A model generated the notes under the pieces. The model did no database searches. It was not told where the DNA came from and saw nothing but the letters and a program-made list of their open reading frames with translations. This document shows, one piece after another, positions 37,038-46,051 of a stretch of DNA of 64,000 bases (its first letter is position 1; each line of letters opens with the position of its first letter). The translations under genes and the position numbers were made by a program. This stretch comes from Spiribacter sp. 2438 (GTDB lineage Bacteria; Pseudomonadota; Gammaproteobacteria; Nitrococcales; Nitrococcaceae), in assembly GCF_009676705.1 (NCBI RefSeq), contig NZ_CP046046.1:620001-684000 (forward strand), written 5' to 3'.

Positions 37038-38261
37038 TTGAGCAATTCGGTTGCCCAGGGGGATCGCATCCTGTCCGGAATGCGGCCCACGGGTCGTCTC
37101 CATCTCGGCCATTATCACGGCGTGCTGCGCAACTGGGTCGAGCTGCAGCAGAGTCACGAGTGCTTTTTCTTCATTGCCGACTGGCATGCGCTCACCACGG
37201 CGTATGAAGAGCGCGAGGTCATCTCCGACAATGTCTGGGACATGGCGGTGGACTGGATGGCCTGCGGGGTGAATCCCAACCTGGCGACGCTGTTCATTCA
37301 GTCCCGGGTGATGGAGCACGCCGAGTTGCATCTGTTGCTGTCGATGATTTCGCCCCTGGGCTGGCTGGAGCGGGTGCCCACCTACAAGGACCAGATCGAA
37401 CAGCTTCGCGAGCGGGATCTGGCCACCTACGGATTTCTGGGTTACCCGGTTCTGCAGAGTGCCGACATTCTCGTGTACGGGGCCGCCGGCGTGCCCGTGG
37501 GCGAGGACCAGGTGTCCCATGTGGAGCTGACCCGGGAGTTGGCACGCCGTTTTAATCACCTGTTCGGGCGGGAGCCGGGGTTCGAGGACAAGGCCGAGGC
37601 GGCCATTGGCAAAATGGGCAAAAAACAGGCCCGTCTGTATCGCGAGTTACGCCGTCGCTACCAGGAGGAAGGGGATGACGAGGCGCTCAGCGAAGCGCGG
37701 GCACTGCTGGAAAACCAGCAGAACCTGACCCTGGCAGACCGGGCCCGGGTGGCCGGCTATCTGGAGGGCGGCGGTCGCACCGTGCTGACCGAGCCCCAGG
37801 CATTGCTGACCCGGGCCCCCCGCATGCCCGGACTGGACGGTCGCAAGATGTCCAAGTCCTACGGCAACACCATCGCGCTGCGCGAGTCGGACGACCAGGT
37901 GGAGAAGAAGATCCGCACCATGCCCACGGATCCGGCCCGGGTTCGGCGCACGGACCCGGGGGATCCGGACAAGTGCCCGGTCTTTGACCTGCATCGGGTT
38001 TACTCCAGCGACGAAACCCGACGGTGGGCCGATCAGGGCTGCCGTTCGGCGGGAATCGGCTGCCTCGACTGCAAGGGGCCGTTGATTGATGCGGTCAAGG
38101 CAGAAGTGGGGCCGATCCGTGAGCGCGCCGAGGCCCTGGAGGAGGATCCGGGGCATGTGCGACAGGTCATCGGCGAGGGCTGTGAGCGCGCCCGTGAGGT
38201 CGCCCGTGACACCATGCGCGACGTTCGTTCGGCCATTGGACTGGACTACCGGCAGCGATGA
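37038..38261 (+). CDS. trpS: Tryptophanyl-tRNA synthetase, long form with predicted Fe-S site
   Basis: 407 residues, longer than the 334 of E. coli. Class I motifs are GRLHLGHYHG (HIGH) and RKMSKS (KMSKS); a charged insertion of about 70 residues precedes KMSKS. Near the C-terminus four cysteines (Cys313, Cys335, Cys342, Cys345) form C-x21-C-x6-C-x2-C, almost identical to the [4Fe-4S] cluster motif known from Thermotoga TrpRS (C-x22-C-x6-C-x2-C). It charges tRNA(Trp) in the cytoplasm. Starts with TTG and overlaps scpA by ATGA. Confidence 0.95.
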   Translation: MSNSVAQGDRILSGMRPTGRLHLGHYHGVLRNWVELQQSHECFFFIADWHALTTAYEEREVISDNVWDMAVDWMACGVNPNLATLFIQSRVMEHAELHLLLSMISPLGWLERVPTYKDQIEQLRERDLATYGFLGYPVLQSADILVYGAAGVPVGEDQVSHVELTRELARRFNHLFGREPGFEDKAEAAIGKMGKKQARLYRELRRRYQEEGDDEALSEARALLENQQNLTLADRARVAGYLEGGGRTVLTEPQALLTRAPRMPGLDGRKMSKSYGNTIALRESDDQVEKKIRTMPTDPARVRRTDPGDPDKCPVFDLHRVYSSDETRRWADQGCRSAGIGCLDCKGPLIDAVKAEVGPIRERAEALEEDPGHVRQVIGEGCERAREVARDTMRDVRSAIGLDYRQR

Positions 38262-39082
38262 CCGACGTCGAGTCGCCGGCGCTTTTTGATACCCAGGTCG
38301 CCGCCCGCGTTCAGGGCGAGCCCTACGGTGAACTGCCCCGGGATCTGTACATTCCACCGGATGCCCTCGAAGTGTTCCTGGAGGCCTTCGAGGGGCCGCT
38401 GGATCTGCTGCTGTATCTGATTCGGCGCCAGAATCTGGACATTCTCGATATCCCCATCGCGGAAATCACCCGGCAATACATGGGATATGTGGAGCTCATG
38501 AAAGAGCTCAGGCTGGAGCTCGCCGCCGAGTACCTGGTGATGGCCGCCATGCTGGCGGAGATCAAGTCGCGCATGCTCCTGCCCCGCCCACCGTCCACGG
38601 ATGAAGACAGCGACATCGATCCGAGGGCCGAGCTGATCCGGCGGCTGCAGGAATATGAACAGTTCAAGGAAGCGGGGCGGGAGCTGGATGCGCTGCCCCG
38701 GGTGGCACGCGATGTATTTCCCGCATTCGCGGCATCGCCGGACCTGCGGGTGGCCGCGGTCCCGCCGGCGGTGGGCCTGGACGAACTGCTGGTGGCGTTT
38801 GGCGAGGTGCTGGAGCGGGCGGATATGTTCACCCATCACCAGATTCGCCGGGACAGCCTGTCGGTGCGCGAGCGCATGACCGAGACCCTTTCCAGATTGC
38901 AGTCGGACGATTTTCTGTCCCTGGACGAGTTGCTGGATCCGGAGGAAGGCAAGGCTGGCGTGGTGGTGACATTTCTGGCCATCCTTGAGTTGCTCAAGGC
39001 TTCCCTGATCGAGCTGGTGCAGGCGGAGCCGTATGCCCCGCTGTATCTGCGGGGTGATCAGGGCGGATTGGCGGGGGATTGA
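38258..39082 (+). CDS. scpA: Segregation and condensation protein ScpA
   Basis: A 274-residue kleisin subunit of the SMC-ScpAB condensin. The N-terminal block FEGPLDLLLYLIRRQNLDILDIPI and KSRMLLPRP are diagnostic; the C-terminal winged helix (VTFLAILELLKASLIELVQ) binds the SMC head. An unusually long N-terminal extension of about 40 residues precedes the FEGPLDLL motif, as in other gammaproteobacteria. It overlaps trpS by 4 nt (ATGA) and precedes scpB, so the genes are probably co-translated. Confidence 0.96.
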   Translation: MTDVESPALFDTQVAARVQGEPYGELPRDLYIPPDALEVFLEAFEGPLDLLLYLIRRQNLDILDIPIAEITRQYMGYVELMKELRLELAAEYLVMAAMLAEIKSRMLLPRPPSTDEDSDIDPRAELIRRLQEYEQFKEAGRELDALPRVARDVFPAFAASPDLRVAAVPPAVGLDELLVAFGEVLERADMFTHHQIRRDSLSVRERMTETLSRLQSDDFLSLDELLDPEEGKAGVVVTFLAILELLKASLIELVQAEPYAPLYLRGDQGGLAGD

Positions 39083-39084
39083 CG

Positions 39085-39654
39085 ATGAGTGAACCGCGAC
39101 TGGAATGCATTCTCGAGGCGGCACTGCTGGCCGCCGGTGAACCGCTGTCGACGGAACAGCTGCTCAACCTTTTCCCGGATGATCAGCGCCCGTCTCGACA
39201 GGCCCTGGAAACGGCCCTGGAACATCTCCGTGAGGCCCTTCAGGGTCGAGGCGTGGTGCTCAATCAGGTGGCCAGCGGCTATCGGCTGCAGGTGCCGGAG
39301 ACCTTCGCTCCCTGGGTGGCCCGTCTCTGGGAGGAAAAGCCCGCGCGCTATTCCCGGGCGGTGGTGGAGACGCTGTCGATCATTGCCTATCGACAGCCCA
39401 TCACCCGCAGCGAAATTGAGGAGATCCGGGGCGTGAGTCTGAGCAGTGGCATCATGCGCACGCTGCAGGAACGGGGCTGGATTCGCGTTGCCGGGCATCG
39501 GGATGCGCCGGGACGGCCGGCGGTTTTCGCCACCACTCGGGAGTTCCTGGACCACTTCAACCTGGCCAGCCTTAAGGATCTGCCCAGCCTGGTCAGTCTT
39601 GGCGAGCCCGGGCCGGAGCATCCGGAACTCGATCTTGAGTTGCCGCAACCCTGA
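39085..39654 (+). CDS. scpB: Segregation and condensation protein ScpB
   Basis: A 189-residue tandem winged-helix protein, the dimeric partner of ScpA in the condensin. Signatures: LEAALLAAGEPLS, the second winged helix LSIIAYRQPITRSEIEEIRGV, and DAPGRPAVFATTREFLDHF. The start is taken at ATG 39085 after a GGGGG stretch; an in-frame TTG at 39079 overlapping the scpA stop is a possible alternative, adding two residues. The stop shares one base with the rluB start (TGATG). Confidence 0.95.
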   Translation: MSEPRLECILEAALLAAGEPLSTEQLLNLFPDDQRPSRQALETALEHLREALQGRGVVLNQVASGYRLQVPETFAPWVARLWEEKPARYSRAVVETLSIIAYRQPITRSEIEEIRGVSLSSGIMRTLQERGWIRVAGHRDAPGRPAVFATTREFLDHFNLASLKDLPSLVSLGEPGPEHPELDLELPQP

Positions 39655-40478
39655 TGGCTGCCGTCACTGAAAAACTGCACAAGGTGCTGGCGCAGGCCGG
39701 ACTGGGCTCCCGGCGTGAAATGGAACAGTGGATTGTTCAGGGTCGAGTGCGCGTCAATGGCCAGGTGGCCCGCCTCGGTGATCGGGTGGATGCCAAGGCT
39801 CGGATCAGTGTCGATGGCCGGCCGGTGCTTTCCTCCGCCCTGTCGGCGACTCCCCGGCGGGTGATTGCCTATCACAAGCCGCTGGGTGAGCTGGTGACCC
39901 GCCACGACCCGGAGGGCCGTCGCACGGTTTTTCAGCGCCTGCCGAAGGTGCAGGGCGGACGCTGGATTGCGGTCGGCCGGCTGGATATCAACACCGGGGG
40001 GCTGCTGCTTGTCACTACCGACGGTGAGCTGGCCAACCGCCTGATGCATCCCCGCCATGAGCTCGAGCGGGATTACGCCGTGCGGGTTTATGGGCGGGTG
40101 GACGAGGCCGTCTGCCAGAAGCTGCTGGCGGGGGTCGATCTCGAGGATGGTCGTGCCGCGTTTGAATCCATTGTCCCGGTTGACAGCGGTCGTGCCGCCA
40201 ACGAGTGGTACCGGGTGCGGCTGCTGGAGGGCCGTAACCGGCTGGTTCGTCGCCTGTGGGAGTCCCAGGGGTTACAGGTCAGCCGGTTGATGCGGGTGCG
40301 CTACGGACCGGTGGAACTGCCAGCAGGCCTTCGGGAGGGACGTTTCGAGGAACTGCCATCGGCGGCCGTCCGCCAGCTTGCCGAGCGGGTCGGCCTCGCC
40401 GAGACAAAGGCGCGCCAACCATCCCGTCGACCGGCCGGCAAGCGACCGCCGCGCCGACCGGCACGGCGGCGCCCATAA
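39654..40478 (+). CDS. rluB: 23S rRNA pseudouridine(2605) synthase RluB
   Basis: 274 residues: N-terminal S4 RNA-binding domain (KLHKVLAQAGLGSRREMEQWI), then the RsuA/RluB catalytic domain with Asp111 in VGRLDINTGGLLL, KPLGELVTRHDPEGRRTVF, and the LLEGRNRLVRRLWESQG motif. It converts U2605 of 23S rRNA to pseudouridine. A basic Arg/Pro/Lys-rich tail (last ~25 residues) probably binds RNA. The order scpA-scpB-rluB is conserved widely. The stop lies 1 bp from the end of the convergent PEBP gene. Confidence 0.95.
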   Translation: MAAVTEKLHKVLAQAGLGSRREMEQWIVQGRVRVNGQVARLGDRVDAKARISVDGRPVLSSALSATPRRVIAYHKPLGELVTRHDPEGRRTVFQRLPKVQGGRWIAVGRLDINTGGLLLVTTDGELANRLMHPRHELERDYAVRVYGRVDEAVCQKLLAGVDLEDGRAAFESIVPVDSGRAANEWYRVRLLEGRNRLVRRLWESQGLQVSRLMRVRYGPVELPAGLREGRFEELPSAAVRQLAERVGLAETKARQPSRRPAGKRPPRRPARRRP

Positions 40479-40479
40479 C

Positions 40480-40953
40480 TCAGCGCTGGTAGGTGCCGAT
40501 CAGGCGGTTCATGCCGATAACATGGGGTTCCACCTGCTCGAGGAACTGCCACAGGGACAGGCCCGGCTCCAGGTTCAGCGACTGATCGAGCGCCAGCACC
40601 CAGAAGTAGTAATGATGAACCCCATGGCCTTCGGGTGGCATGGGCCCGCCCCAGGCCTGACGGCCAAAGTCGGTGACCCCGTTGGTGTAGGCCTCACTGC
40701 CTTCCTCCAGCGCCGTGATATCGCCGGGGATGTTGTAGTACACCCAATGGGCAAAGCCATAGTTGCCCGGGCTGATGAGCGGCGCGTCCGGGTCGTGGCA
40801 GATCACCGCAAAGCCCTGGGTGCCTTCGGGCGCACCCTCCCACTGAAGCGGCGGTGCGATGTCATCACCATCCCCGGTATGACGAATCGGGATGGTTTCG
40901 TGCATGCCGAAAGCGGCGCTGCTCACCTGCATCGAGGAAAGTGCAAATCCCAT
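40480..40953 (-). CDS. YbhB/YbcL family PEBP-like protein
   Basis: 157 residues of the phosphatidylethanolamine-binding protein family. Recognisable parts: DDIAPPLQWEGAPEGTQGFAV, CHDPDAPL, FAHWVYYNIPGD, RQAWGGPMPPEGHGVHHYYFWVLALD. The DPDAP and GxHxY ligand-pocket motifs are intact. The function in bacteria is poorly known. No signal peptide, so it is likely cytoplasmic. It stands alone, convergent with rluB and 47 bp downstream of the SDR gene end. Confidence 0.9.
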   Translation of the reverse strand: MGFALSSMQVSSAAFGMHETIPIRHTGDGDDIAPPLQWEGAPEGTQGFAVICHDPDAPLISPGNYGFAHWVYYNIPGDITALEEGSEAYTNGVTDFGRQAWGGPMPPEGHGVHHYYFWVLALDQSLNLEPGLSLWQFLEQVEPHVIGMNRLIGTYQR

Positions 40954-41000
40954 CCTGGCTACTCCAAATCAATTAATGACTGTCTAGGATGACATACGTG

Positions 41001-41762
41001 TTACGGAGTGACGGAATACTGTCCGCCATTAATTATGGGCTCCGCTGGGTCCAGCAGTGGCAATATCGCCGCGGCGGCGGCATCCGGCGGCGGCGCCTCG
41101 TCGGCCATTTCCCCGGCATAGGCGGTTCGTCTCAGCGCCGTTCTCATGACCCCGGGATCGACGCTACAGGCCGCGACGGGATTGGCGGCGGATGACTCGG
41201 CCGCAATCAGCTGAACCAACCCCTCCAGCCCCCATTTGCTGACGCTGTAAGCCCCCATGGCCGAGGTGCCAGCCCGGCCGCAGTGGTCGCTGATGACGAC
41301 GATCCGCCCGGCGCTGCGTCGCAGCAGGGGCAGGCAGGCCCGAATCATCAGAAACGCGCCGTTGAGGTTGCCATGCAGGGTGCGCAGCCAGGTCTCCGGG
41401 TCGTAGAGCTCCAGAGGCGCCGGTTCACCCACATCCGCGGCGGCATGAACCAGACCGTCAATGCCGCCCATGGCCTCCTCAAGGCGCTGGGCCAGCTCGA
41501 CGTGATCGTCCGGACCGGCCCCCAGCAGATCCAGTGGGTAGAGCGCCGGCTGACCATGGCCGGCGGCTTCAATACGGTCATGCAGCGCCTCCAGGGCCTC
41601 CAGTTTCCGATCCAGCAGCACCAGTTCTGCACCGGCTTCGGCCGCCTGTTCGCAGAGCGTTTGCCCGAGCCCACCGGCCGCACCGGTCACCAGCAGTCGC
41701 TGGCCCTTTAACCGATTACCCGGCGGATTGGCTGACTTTTGCAGCGGGACGAATGCGGTCAT
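41001..41762 (-). CDS. Short-chain dehydrogenase/reductase (YciK-like)
   Basis: 253 residues with a Rossmann fold: TGAAGGLGQTL nucleotide loop, LDLLG acidic position, NLNGAFLMIRACLPLL, catalytic Ser in VVISDHCGRAG region and YSVSK (Tyr and Lys of the catalytic tetrad). Substrate unknown. The start at 41762 overlaps the stop of the preceding gene in ATGA. An SDR at this place downstream of gph-ubiG is also found in Pseudomonas, which supports a YciK-type assignment. Confidence 0.87.
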   Translation of the reverse strand: MTAFVPLQKSANPPGNRLKGQRLLVTGAAGGLGQTLCEQAAEAGAELVLLDRKLEALEALHDRIEAAGHGQPALYPLDLLGAGPDDHVELAQRLEEAMGGIDGLVHAAADVGEPAPLELYDPETWLRTLHGNLNGAFLMIRACLPLLRRSAGRIVVISDHCGRAGTSAMGAYSVSKWGLEGLVQLIAAESSAANPVAACSVDPGVMRTALRRTAYAGEMADEAPPPDAAAAAILPLLDPAEPIINGGQYSVTP

Positions 41763-42628
41763 TGGGTGGACTCTCCGGTGCGGGGGCGAACGCTCTTTGG
41801 CCGTCTGGCGGTTCGCCAGGCCAGCCATAGCTTTCGTAACGGGGTCAGGTGGTGCTGCCGGGTAAGAACCGGATAGTCGTCGGCAGCGATGCGATCCAGT
41901 AGCTGTCGATACAGCACCGCCAACACCAGTCCGTGCAACTGGTGGCGTCTTGATCCATCGGGAAGTTGGGCGATGGCGCTGTCGAGAAAGCGCCGGGCCC
42001 GGTCGCCCTGACGCTGCAGCAGTTGAGTGCGCTTGGATGCCTGTTCTTCGGTCATCAGACTGGTGCTATCCAGGCCCGACAGGCTGAGCTCGTCTTCGGG
42101 AATATAGAGGCGCCCGGCCCGCAGATCCCGCCGCAGGTGCCGGATCATTCGGGTGAGCTCCAGGCCCATGGCGAGATCGTGGGCGAAGGGCGCGGCGTCC
42201 TGTCCGGTATCGGGGCTGAGGCGCCAGGCCATATCGGCTACGGCGCCGCCGGCGCGGTGACAGTAAAGGGTCAGTTCCCTCAGGGTCGGATAACGACCGT
42301 ACTCGAGATCCATCCGGGCGGCCTCGATCACCTCGCTGAGCCCCTCGGTGGGCAGCTGGTATTCCTCAATGGCCGGGAGCAGGGCCTGGGTCACGGGATG
42401 GCGGGGCTGACCGTGGGACAGACGCTCCAGTTCCTCCTGCCAGAAATTCAGCTTGACCGCGCCCACGCCGGCGTCGCTGACCTCCCTCGGAATTTCCAGA
42501 ACCTCGTTTCGAAAGGCCGCCAGGGCCAGCAGGCCGTCGCGGCTCGCTGGCGGTGCGAACAGCAACGCGTAGTAAAAGCTTGATCCCTCCGGCGCGGCCT
42601 TGTTGCGGCAATATTCCAGGGGGTCCAT
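41759..42628 (-). CDS. Squalene/phytoene synthase-fold protein, NDUFAF6-like
   Basis: 289 residues of the all-helical squalene/phytoene synthase family, but the Asp-rich catalytic motifs are broken: where DDxxD is expected it reads N41-E-V-L-E45, and in the second motif His164 replaces the first Asp (TRMIRHLRRD). The segments LFAPPASRDGLLALAAFRNE and VKLNFWQEELERL closely resemble eukaryotic NDUFAF6, a respiratory complex I assembly factor. It is thus probably not a terpene synthase. It lies between the phosphatase and SDR genes (2-bp gap and ATGA overlap) in a run with ubiG. Confidence 0.8.
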   Translation of the reverse strand: MDPLEYCRNKAAPEGSSFYYALLFAPPASRDGLLALAAFRNEVLEIPREVSDAGVGAVKLNFWQEELERLSHGQPRHPVTQALLPAIEEYQLPTEGLSEVIEAARMDLEYGRYPTLRELTLYCHRAGGAVADMAWRLSPDTGQDAAPFAHDLAMGLELTRMIRHLRRDLRAGRLYIPEDELSLSGLDSTSLMTEEQASKRTQLLQRQGDRARRFLDSAIAQLPDGSRRHQLHGLVLAVLYRQLLDRIAADDYPVLTRQHHLTPLRKLWLAWRTARRPKSVRPRTGESTQ

Positions 42629-42630
42629 GG

Positions 42631-43338
42631 CTAAACCGCCAACGATTCGGGTGCGAGGGCGGCGGCGGAGGCGGTGGCCACCCAGCGGAGAATTTCCCCG
42701 GGCTGAATGATGAGTCCATCGGCGCCCCAGCGGCTGACGCGGTCATCGCCGGAGAGATAGCCATAAGTGGCGGCCAGGGTCATGGTGCCGGCCCGTCGAC
42801 CCGCCTGGATGTCCCGCTCGGCATCCCCCACAACCAGGCATTCGGCCGGTGCCAGTCCGATGGCCTGACAACCGGTCTCGATCTGGAACGGATGCGGCTT
42901 TCGCCGAGCCAGGTCATCGCCGGTGACCACACAGCTGGGGCGATGCTGGTACCCCAGTGCCTCCATCAGCGGATGAGTCAGCCAGCCGGGCTTGTTGGTG
43001 ACGATGCCCCACGGAATGTCCGCCGCCTCAAGGTGGTCCAGAACCCCCTCCATGCCGTCATAAGGGCGGGTGTGCTCGCTCAGGTTGTCGTGATAGAGCG
43101 CCAGGAACCGCTCCCGGAGCGGCTCGAAACGGGGATCGCTGGGGGCCAGGTCAAAGCCTCTGGCGATCATCGGGACGCTGCCATGGCCGACGGCACTGGC
43201 CAGCAGCGCCGCGGGCAGGGGCGGCAGTCCCTGCTCCGATCGCAGGGCGTTGAGGGCGGCCACCAGATCCGGTGCGGTGTCGAACAGGGTGCCATCCAGA
43301 TCCAGCAGGACGCCGCGGGCGAGGGACAGTCGATTCAT
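42631..43338 (-). CDS. HAD phosphatase, phosphoglycolate phosphatase/MupP type
   Basis: 235 residues of the HAD superfamily with DLDGTLFDT (nucleophile and acid Asp), VTNKPG (Thr motif II), the Lys in RRKPHPFQ and GDAERDIQAGRRAG (motif IV). It would be annotated Gph, but in Pseudomonas the gene at this position beside ubiG (PA3172) is MupP, the MurNAc-6-phosphate phosphatase of cell wall recycling, so either activity is possible. The start at ATG 43338 lies just after the ubiG stop; an in-frame ATG at 43359 would overlap ubiG. Confidence 0.88.
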   Translation of the reverse strand: MNRLSLARGVLLDLDGTLFDTAPDLVAALNALRSEQGLPPLPAALLASAVGHGSVPMIARGFDLAPSDPRFEPLRERFLALYHDNLSEHTRPYDGMEGVLDHLEAADIPWGIVTNKPGWLTHPLMEALGYQHRPSCVVTGDDLARRKPHPFQIETGCQAIGLAPAECLVVGDAERDIQAGRRAGTMTLAATYGYLSGDDRVSRWGADGLIIQPGEILRWVATASAAALAPESLAV

Positions 43339-43340
43339 GG

Positions 43341-44066
43341 CTATCGGGGTCGCCTGCAATGCATGAGGTAGTTGACCCGGGTGTCGTCCCCGAGCCGGTA
43401 TTGACGGGTCAGCGGGTTGTAACCCAGACCGGTGATGTTTTCGATGATCAGACCCGCCTGTCGGCCGAAGCGCCCCAGCTCTGCCGGGCGGATGAACGCC
43501 CGCGCATCATGGGTGCCGCGGGGCAGCAGCCGTAACAGATGCTCGGCACCCACCACCGCGAACAGCCAGGCGCGTACATTGCGATCGATGGTCGAGAAGA
43601 AAACCGAGCCCCCGGGGCGAACCAGGGTGGCGCAGGCGCGGACCACCGACGCCGGGTCCGGGACATGCTCCAGGAGTTCCAGGCAGGTGACGAGATCGAA
43701 TTCGCCGGAGTGGCTATCCGCGAAGGACTCTGCCGATACCTGCTGGTAATCGATTTCCAGACCGGACTCCAACGCGTGCAAGCTCGCCACTTCCAGGCTT
43801 TCGGGAGCGAGGTCGATGCCGGTGACCCGGGCGCCTCGGGCCGCCATGCCCTCGGATAACAGCCCACCGCCGCAGCCGACGTCCACGACGGTCCGGTCTC
43901 GTAGCGACCCGATCCGCCGCTCAATGTAGTCAAGCCTCAGGGGATTGATGTCATGCAGGGGGGCAAATGGGCCGGCCGGGTCCCACCAGGCACTGGCGTC
44001 CGAATCGAACTTGGCGATTTCAGACTGACTCGCGTTGTCGCCCTGCATCGGACCCTGGGTATCCAT
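43341..44066 (-). CDS. ubiG: Ubiquinone biosynthesis O-methyltransferase UbiG
   Basis: A 241-residue SAM-dependent methyltransferase for both O-methylation steps of ubiquinone synthesis. Signatures: WWDPAGPFAPLHDINPLRLDYI, SAM loop VDVGCGGGLLSEGMA, GIDLAPESLEVA, TCLELLEHVPDP, FFSTIDRN and the C-terminal GLGYNPLT..YRLGDDTRVNY block. It sits 6 bp downstream of the methylthioadenosine deaminase gene and just before the phosphatase gene, the ubiG-gph arrangement typical of gammaproteobacteria. Confidence 0.97.
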   Translation of the reverse strand: MDTQGPMQGDNASQSEIAKFDSDASAWWDPAGPFAPLHDINPLRLDYIERRIGSLRDRTVVDVGCGGGLLSEGMAARGARVTGIDLAPESLEVASLHALESGLEIDYQQVSAESFADSHSGEFDLVTCLELLEHVPDPASVVRACATLVRPGGSVFFSTIDRNVRAWLFAVVGAEHLLRLLPRGTHDARAFIRPAELGRFGRQAGLIIENITGLGYNPLTRQYRLGDDTRVNYLMHCRRPR

Positions 44067-44072
44067 GCGCTA

Positions 44073-45392
44073 CTACTGATGAGCGGAAAGCGTATCACGC
44101 CACTCACGGGCCTGTTGACCGATCCGCCGGCTATCCAGGGTGGTTGCTTCGCCATCCTGCAACAGCTGTTGACCCGCCACCCAAACATGTCGGGCCTGAC
44201 TGCGTCCGGTGGCATAGACCAGCTGGGACAGGGGGTTGTGAACCGGCTGGCTCTCTGGCCCGGACAGGTCAAAGGCCACCAGATCCGCGGACTTGCCGGC
44301 GACAATACTGCCGATCTCCGCCTCTCGGCCCAGGGCCCGTGCGCCACCCAGGGTGGCCATTTCCAGGGCCTGGTGGGCGGGCAGAGCCGTCGCGTCCCGT
44401 GCGCTGCCCTTGGCGAGCAGGGCCGCAGTTCTCATCTCTGCCAGCACGTCCAGGTCGTTGTTGCTGGCAGCGCCGTCGGTGCCGATGGCGATCGCCGCGC
44501 CCCGGGCGGCGAGATCGGCAATGGGGGCGATGCCGCTGCCCAGCTTCAGATTGGCTTCCGGACAGTGGATGACATGGGTGCCCGTGGCCTGTACCCGATC
44601 CCGCTCCCGCTCATCCAGGTGGGTCATGTGGACCGCCAGCAGGCGGGGCCCAACCAGACCCATGGCATCCAGGCGCATCAGCGGGCGCTCGCCGGTTTTC
44701 TCGAGACTGTCCTCGATCTCCCCCAGGGTCTCGTGGATGTGCATGTGAATGCGCCGGTTCAGAGACTCCGCCAGCTCGGCGGCGCGCACCAGGTCGGGTT
44801 CGGAGACCGTGTAGGGCGCGTGGGGCGCCATGACCGTGTCAATGAGGGGGTGCTGCTGCCAGCTCGCATGCAGCGCCTGACCTTTCTCCAGATACTCATC
44901 CGGGTGGGCGGCATAGGCGGTGGGGAAGCCGATCAGAATCATGCCCACCGTCGCCCGCATGCCCGCGGCCGCCGCGGCCTCCGCCGTCACCTCGGGAAAG
45001 AAGTACATGTCGTTGAAGCAGGTCACCCCGCCGCGCAGCATCTCCAGCATGGCCAGCTCAGTGCCGGCACGCACGAACGCCTCCCGGGCGTGGGCCTGTT
45101 CCGCGGGCCAGATGTGCTCCTGTAGCCAGGTCATCAGCGGCAGGTCATCCGCGTATCCCCGCAGGAGCGTCATGGCTGCATGGGTATGGGCATTCACCAG
45201 CCCGGGCACCACCACCTGGTCCGGCAGCGGGGTCAATTGCCTGGCGGTATAGGCCTGATGCAGTTGCTCGCCGGGCCCGACGTCGACGATGCGGCCATCG
45301 TCGATGACGATCAGGTGGTCTTCCAGGACTTCACCGGCGGGTTCCACCGGGATGATCCACTGGGGAGCGAGGATCTGGTCAACGGATTGCAT
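44073..45392 (-). CDS. 5-methylthioadenosine/S-adenosylhomocysteine deaminase (TRZ/ATZ hydrolase)
   Basis: 439 residues of the amidohydrolase superfamily. Metal-binding and catalytic elements: [67 protein letters not shown]. The protein in this genomic position in Pseudomonas (PA3170, beside ubiG) deaminates methylthioadenosine to methylthioinosine. The start at ATG 45392 is chosen because the frame further upstream is antisense to the cyclophilin gene. mtnA, often adjacent, is not present in the window. Confidence 0.9.
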   Translation of the reverse strand: MQSVDQILAPQWIIPVEPAGEVLEDHLIVIDDGRIVDVGPGEQLHQAYTARQLTPLPDQVVVPGLVNAHTHAAMTLLRGYADDLPLMTWLQEHIWPAEQAHAREAFVRAGTELAMLEMLRGGVTCFNDMYFFPEVTAEAAAAAGMRATVGMILIGFPTAYAAHPDEYLEKGQALHASWQQHPLIDTVMAPHAPYTVSEPDLVRAAELAESLNRRIHMHIHETLGEIEDSLEKTGERPLMRLDAMGLVGPRLLAVHMTHLDERERDRVQATGTHVIHCPEANLKLGSGIAPIADLAARGAAIAIGTDGAASNNDLDVLAEMRTAALLAKGSARDATALPAHQALEMATLGGARALGREAEIGSIVAGKSADLVAFDLSGPESQPVHNPLSQLVYATGRSQARHVWVAGQQLLQDGEATTLDSRRIGQQAREWRDTLSAHQ

Positions 45393-45467
45393 GGGGGGAT
45401 CCCGTGGCTTCAACTGGCCGGGCAGTGTGCGACAATTACGGGCTTGTTTCACAGGAGAACCATCATC

Positions 45468-46031
45468 ATGAAACTGTTTCCTCTCGGAATCGCTCTGGCC
45501 GCCGCGGTGGGCTCGGGAATGGCCAGCGCCGATAATCCGCAGGTGGTGTTCGAAACCAGCGCCGGCGACATTCGTCTCGAGCTTTACGCGGACGACGCCC
45601 CGGTCACCGTCGAGAATTTCCTCGAATACGTGGACAGCGGCTTTTACGCGGGCACCATTTTTCACCGGGTGATTCCGGGCTTTGTGATTCAGGGCGGCGG
45701 GTTTACCGAAGAGCTGTCCCAGAAATCCACCCGCGACCCCATCACCAATGAAGCGGACAATGGCCTGAAGAACGAGCGCGGCACCCTGTCCATGGCCCGC
45801 ACCCAGGTGGTGGACAGCGCTACCTCGCAGTTCTTCGTCAACCTGGCGGACAACCCCTTCCTGGATCACGGTGAGCGGGACTTCGGTTACGCAGTGTTCG
45901 CGCGAGTGGTTGACGGCATGAATGTGGTGGACCGCATTGCCGCCGGCGACACCGGTCGGCGGGGCGGCATGGCCGACGTGCCGATGGAACCGGTGGTGGT
46001 GGAGCGGGCCTACCGCGCCGACGGGCAGTAA
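45468..46031 (+). CDS. Periplasmic cyclophilin-type peptidyl-prolyl isomerase
   Basis: 187 residues. A signal peptide ([21 protein letters not shown], cleavage about residue 21) precedes a single cyclophilin domain with [38 protein letters not shown] and [16 protein letters not shown]. It resembles PpiA and is expected in the periplasm, catalysing Xaa-Pro isomerisation. It is divergent from the deaminase gene (75-bp gap) and 106 bp upstream of gyrA. AGGAG lies 10 nt before the ATG. Confidence 0.94.
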   Translation: MKLFPLGIALAAAVGSGMASADNPQVVFETSAGDIRLELYADDAPVTVENFLEYVDSGFYAGTIFHRVIPGFVIQGGGFTEELSQKSTRDPITNEADNGLKNERGTLSMARTQVVDSATSQFFVNLADNPFLDHGERDFGYAVFARVVDGMNVVDRIAAGDTGRRGGMADVPMEPVVVERAYRADGQ

Positions 46032-46051
46032 TCCGCAGCTGATTTCGCCGC

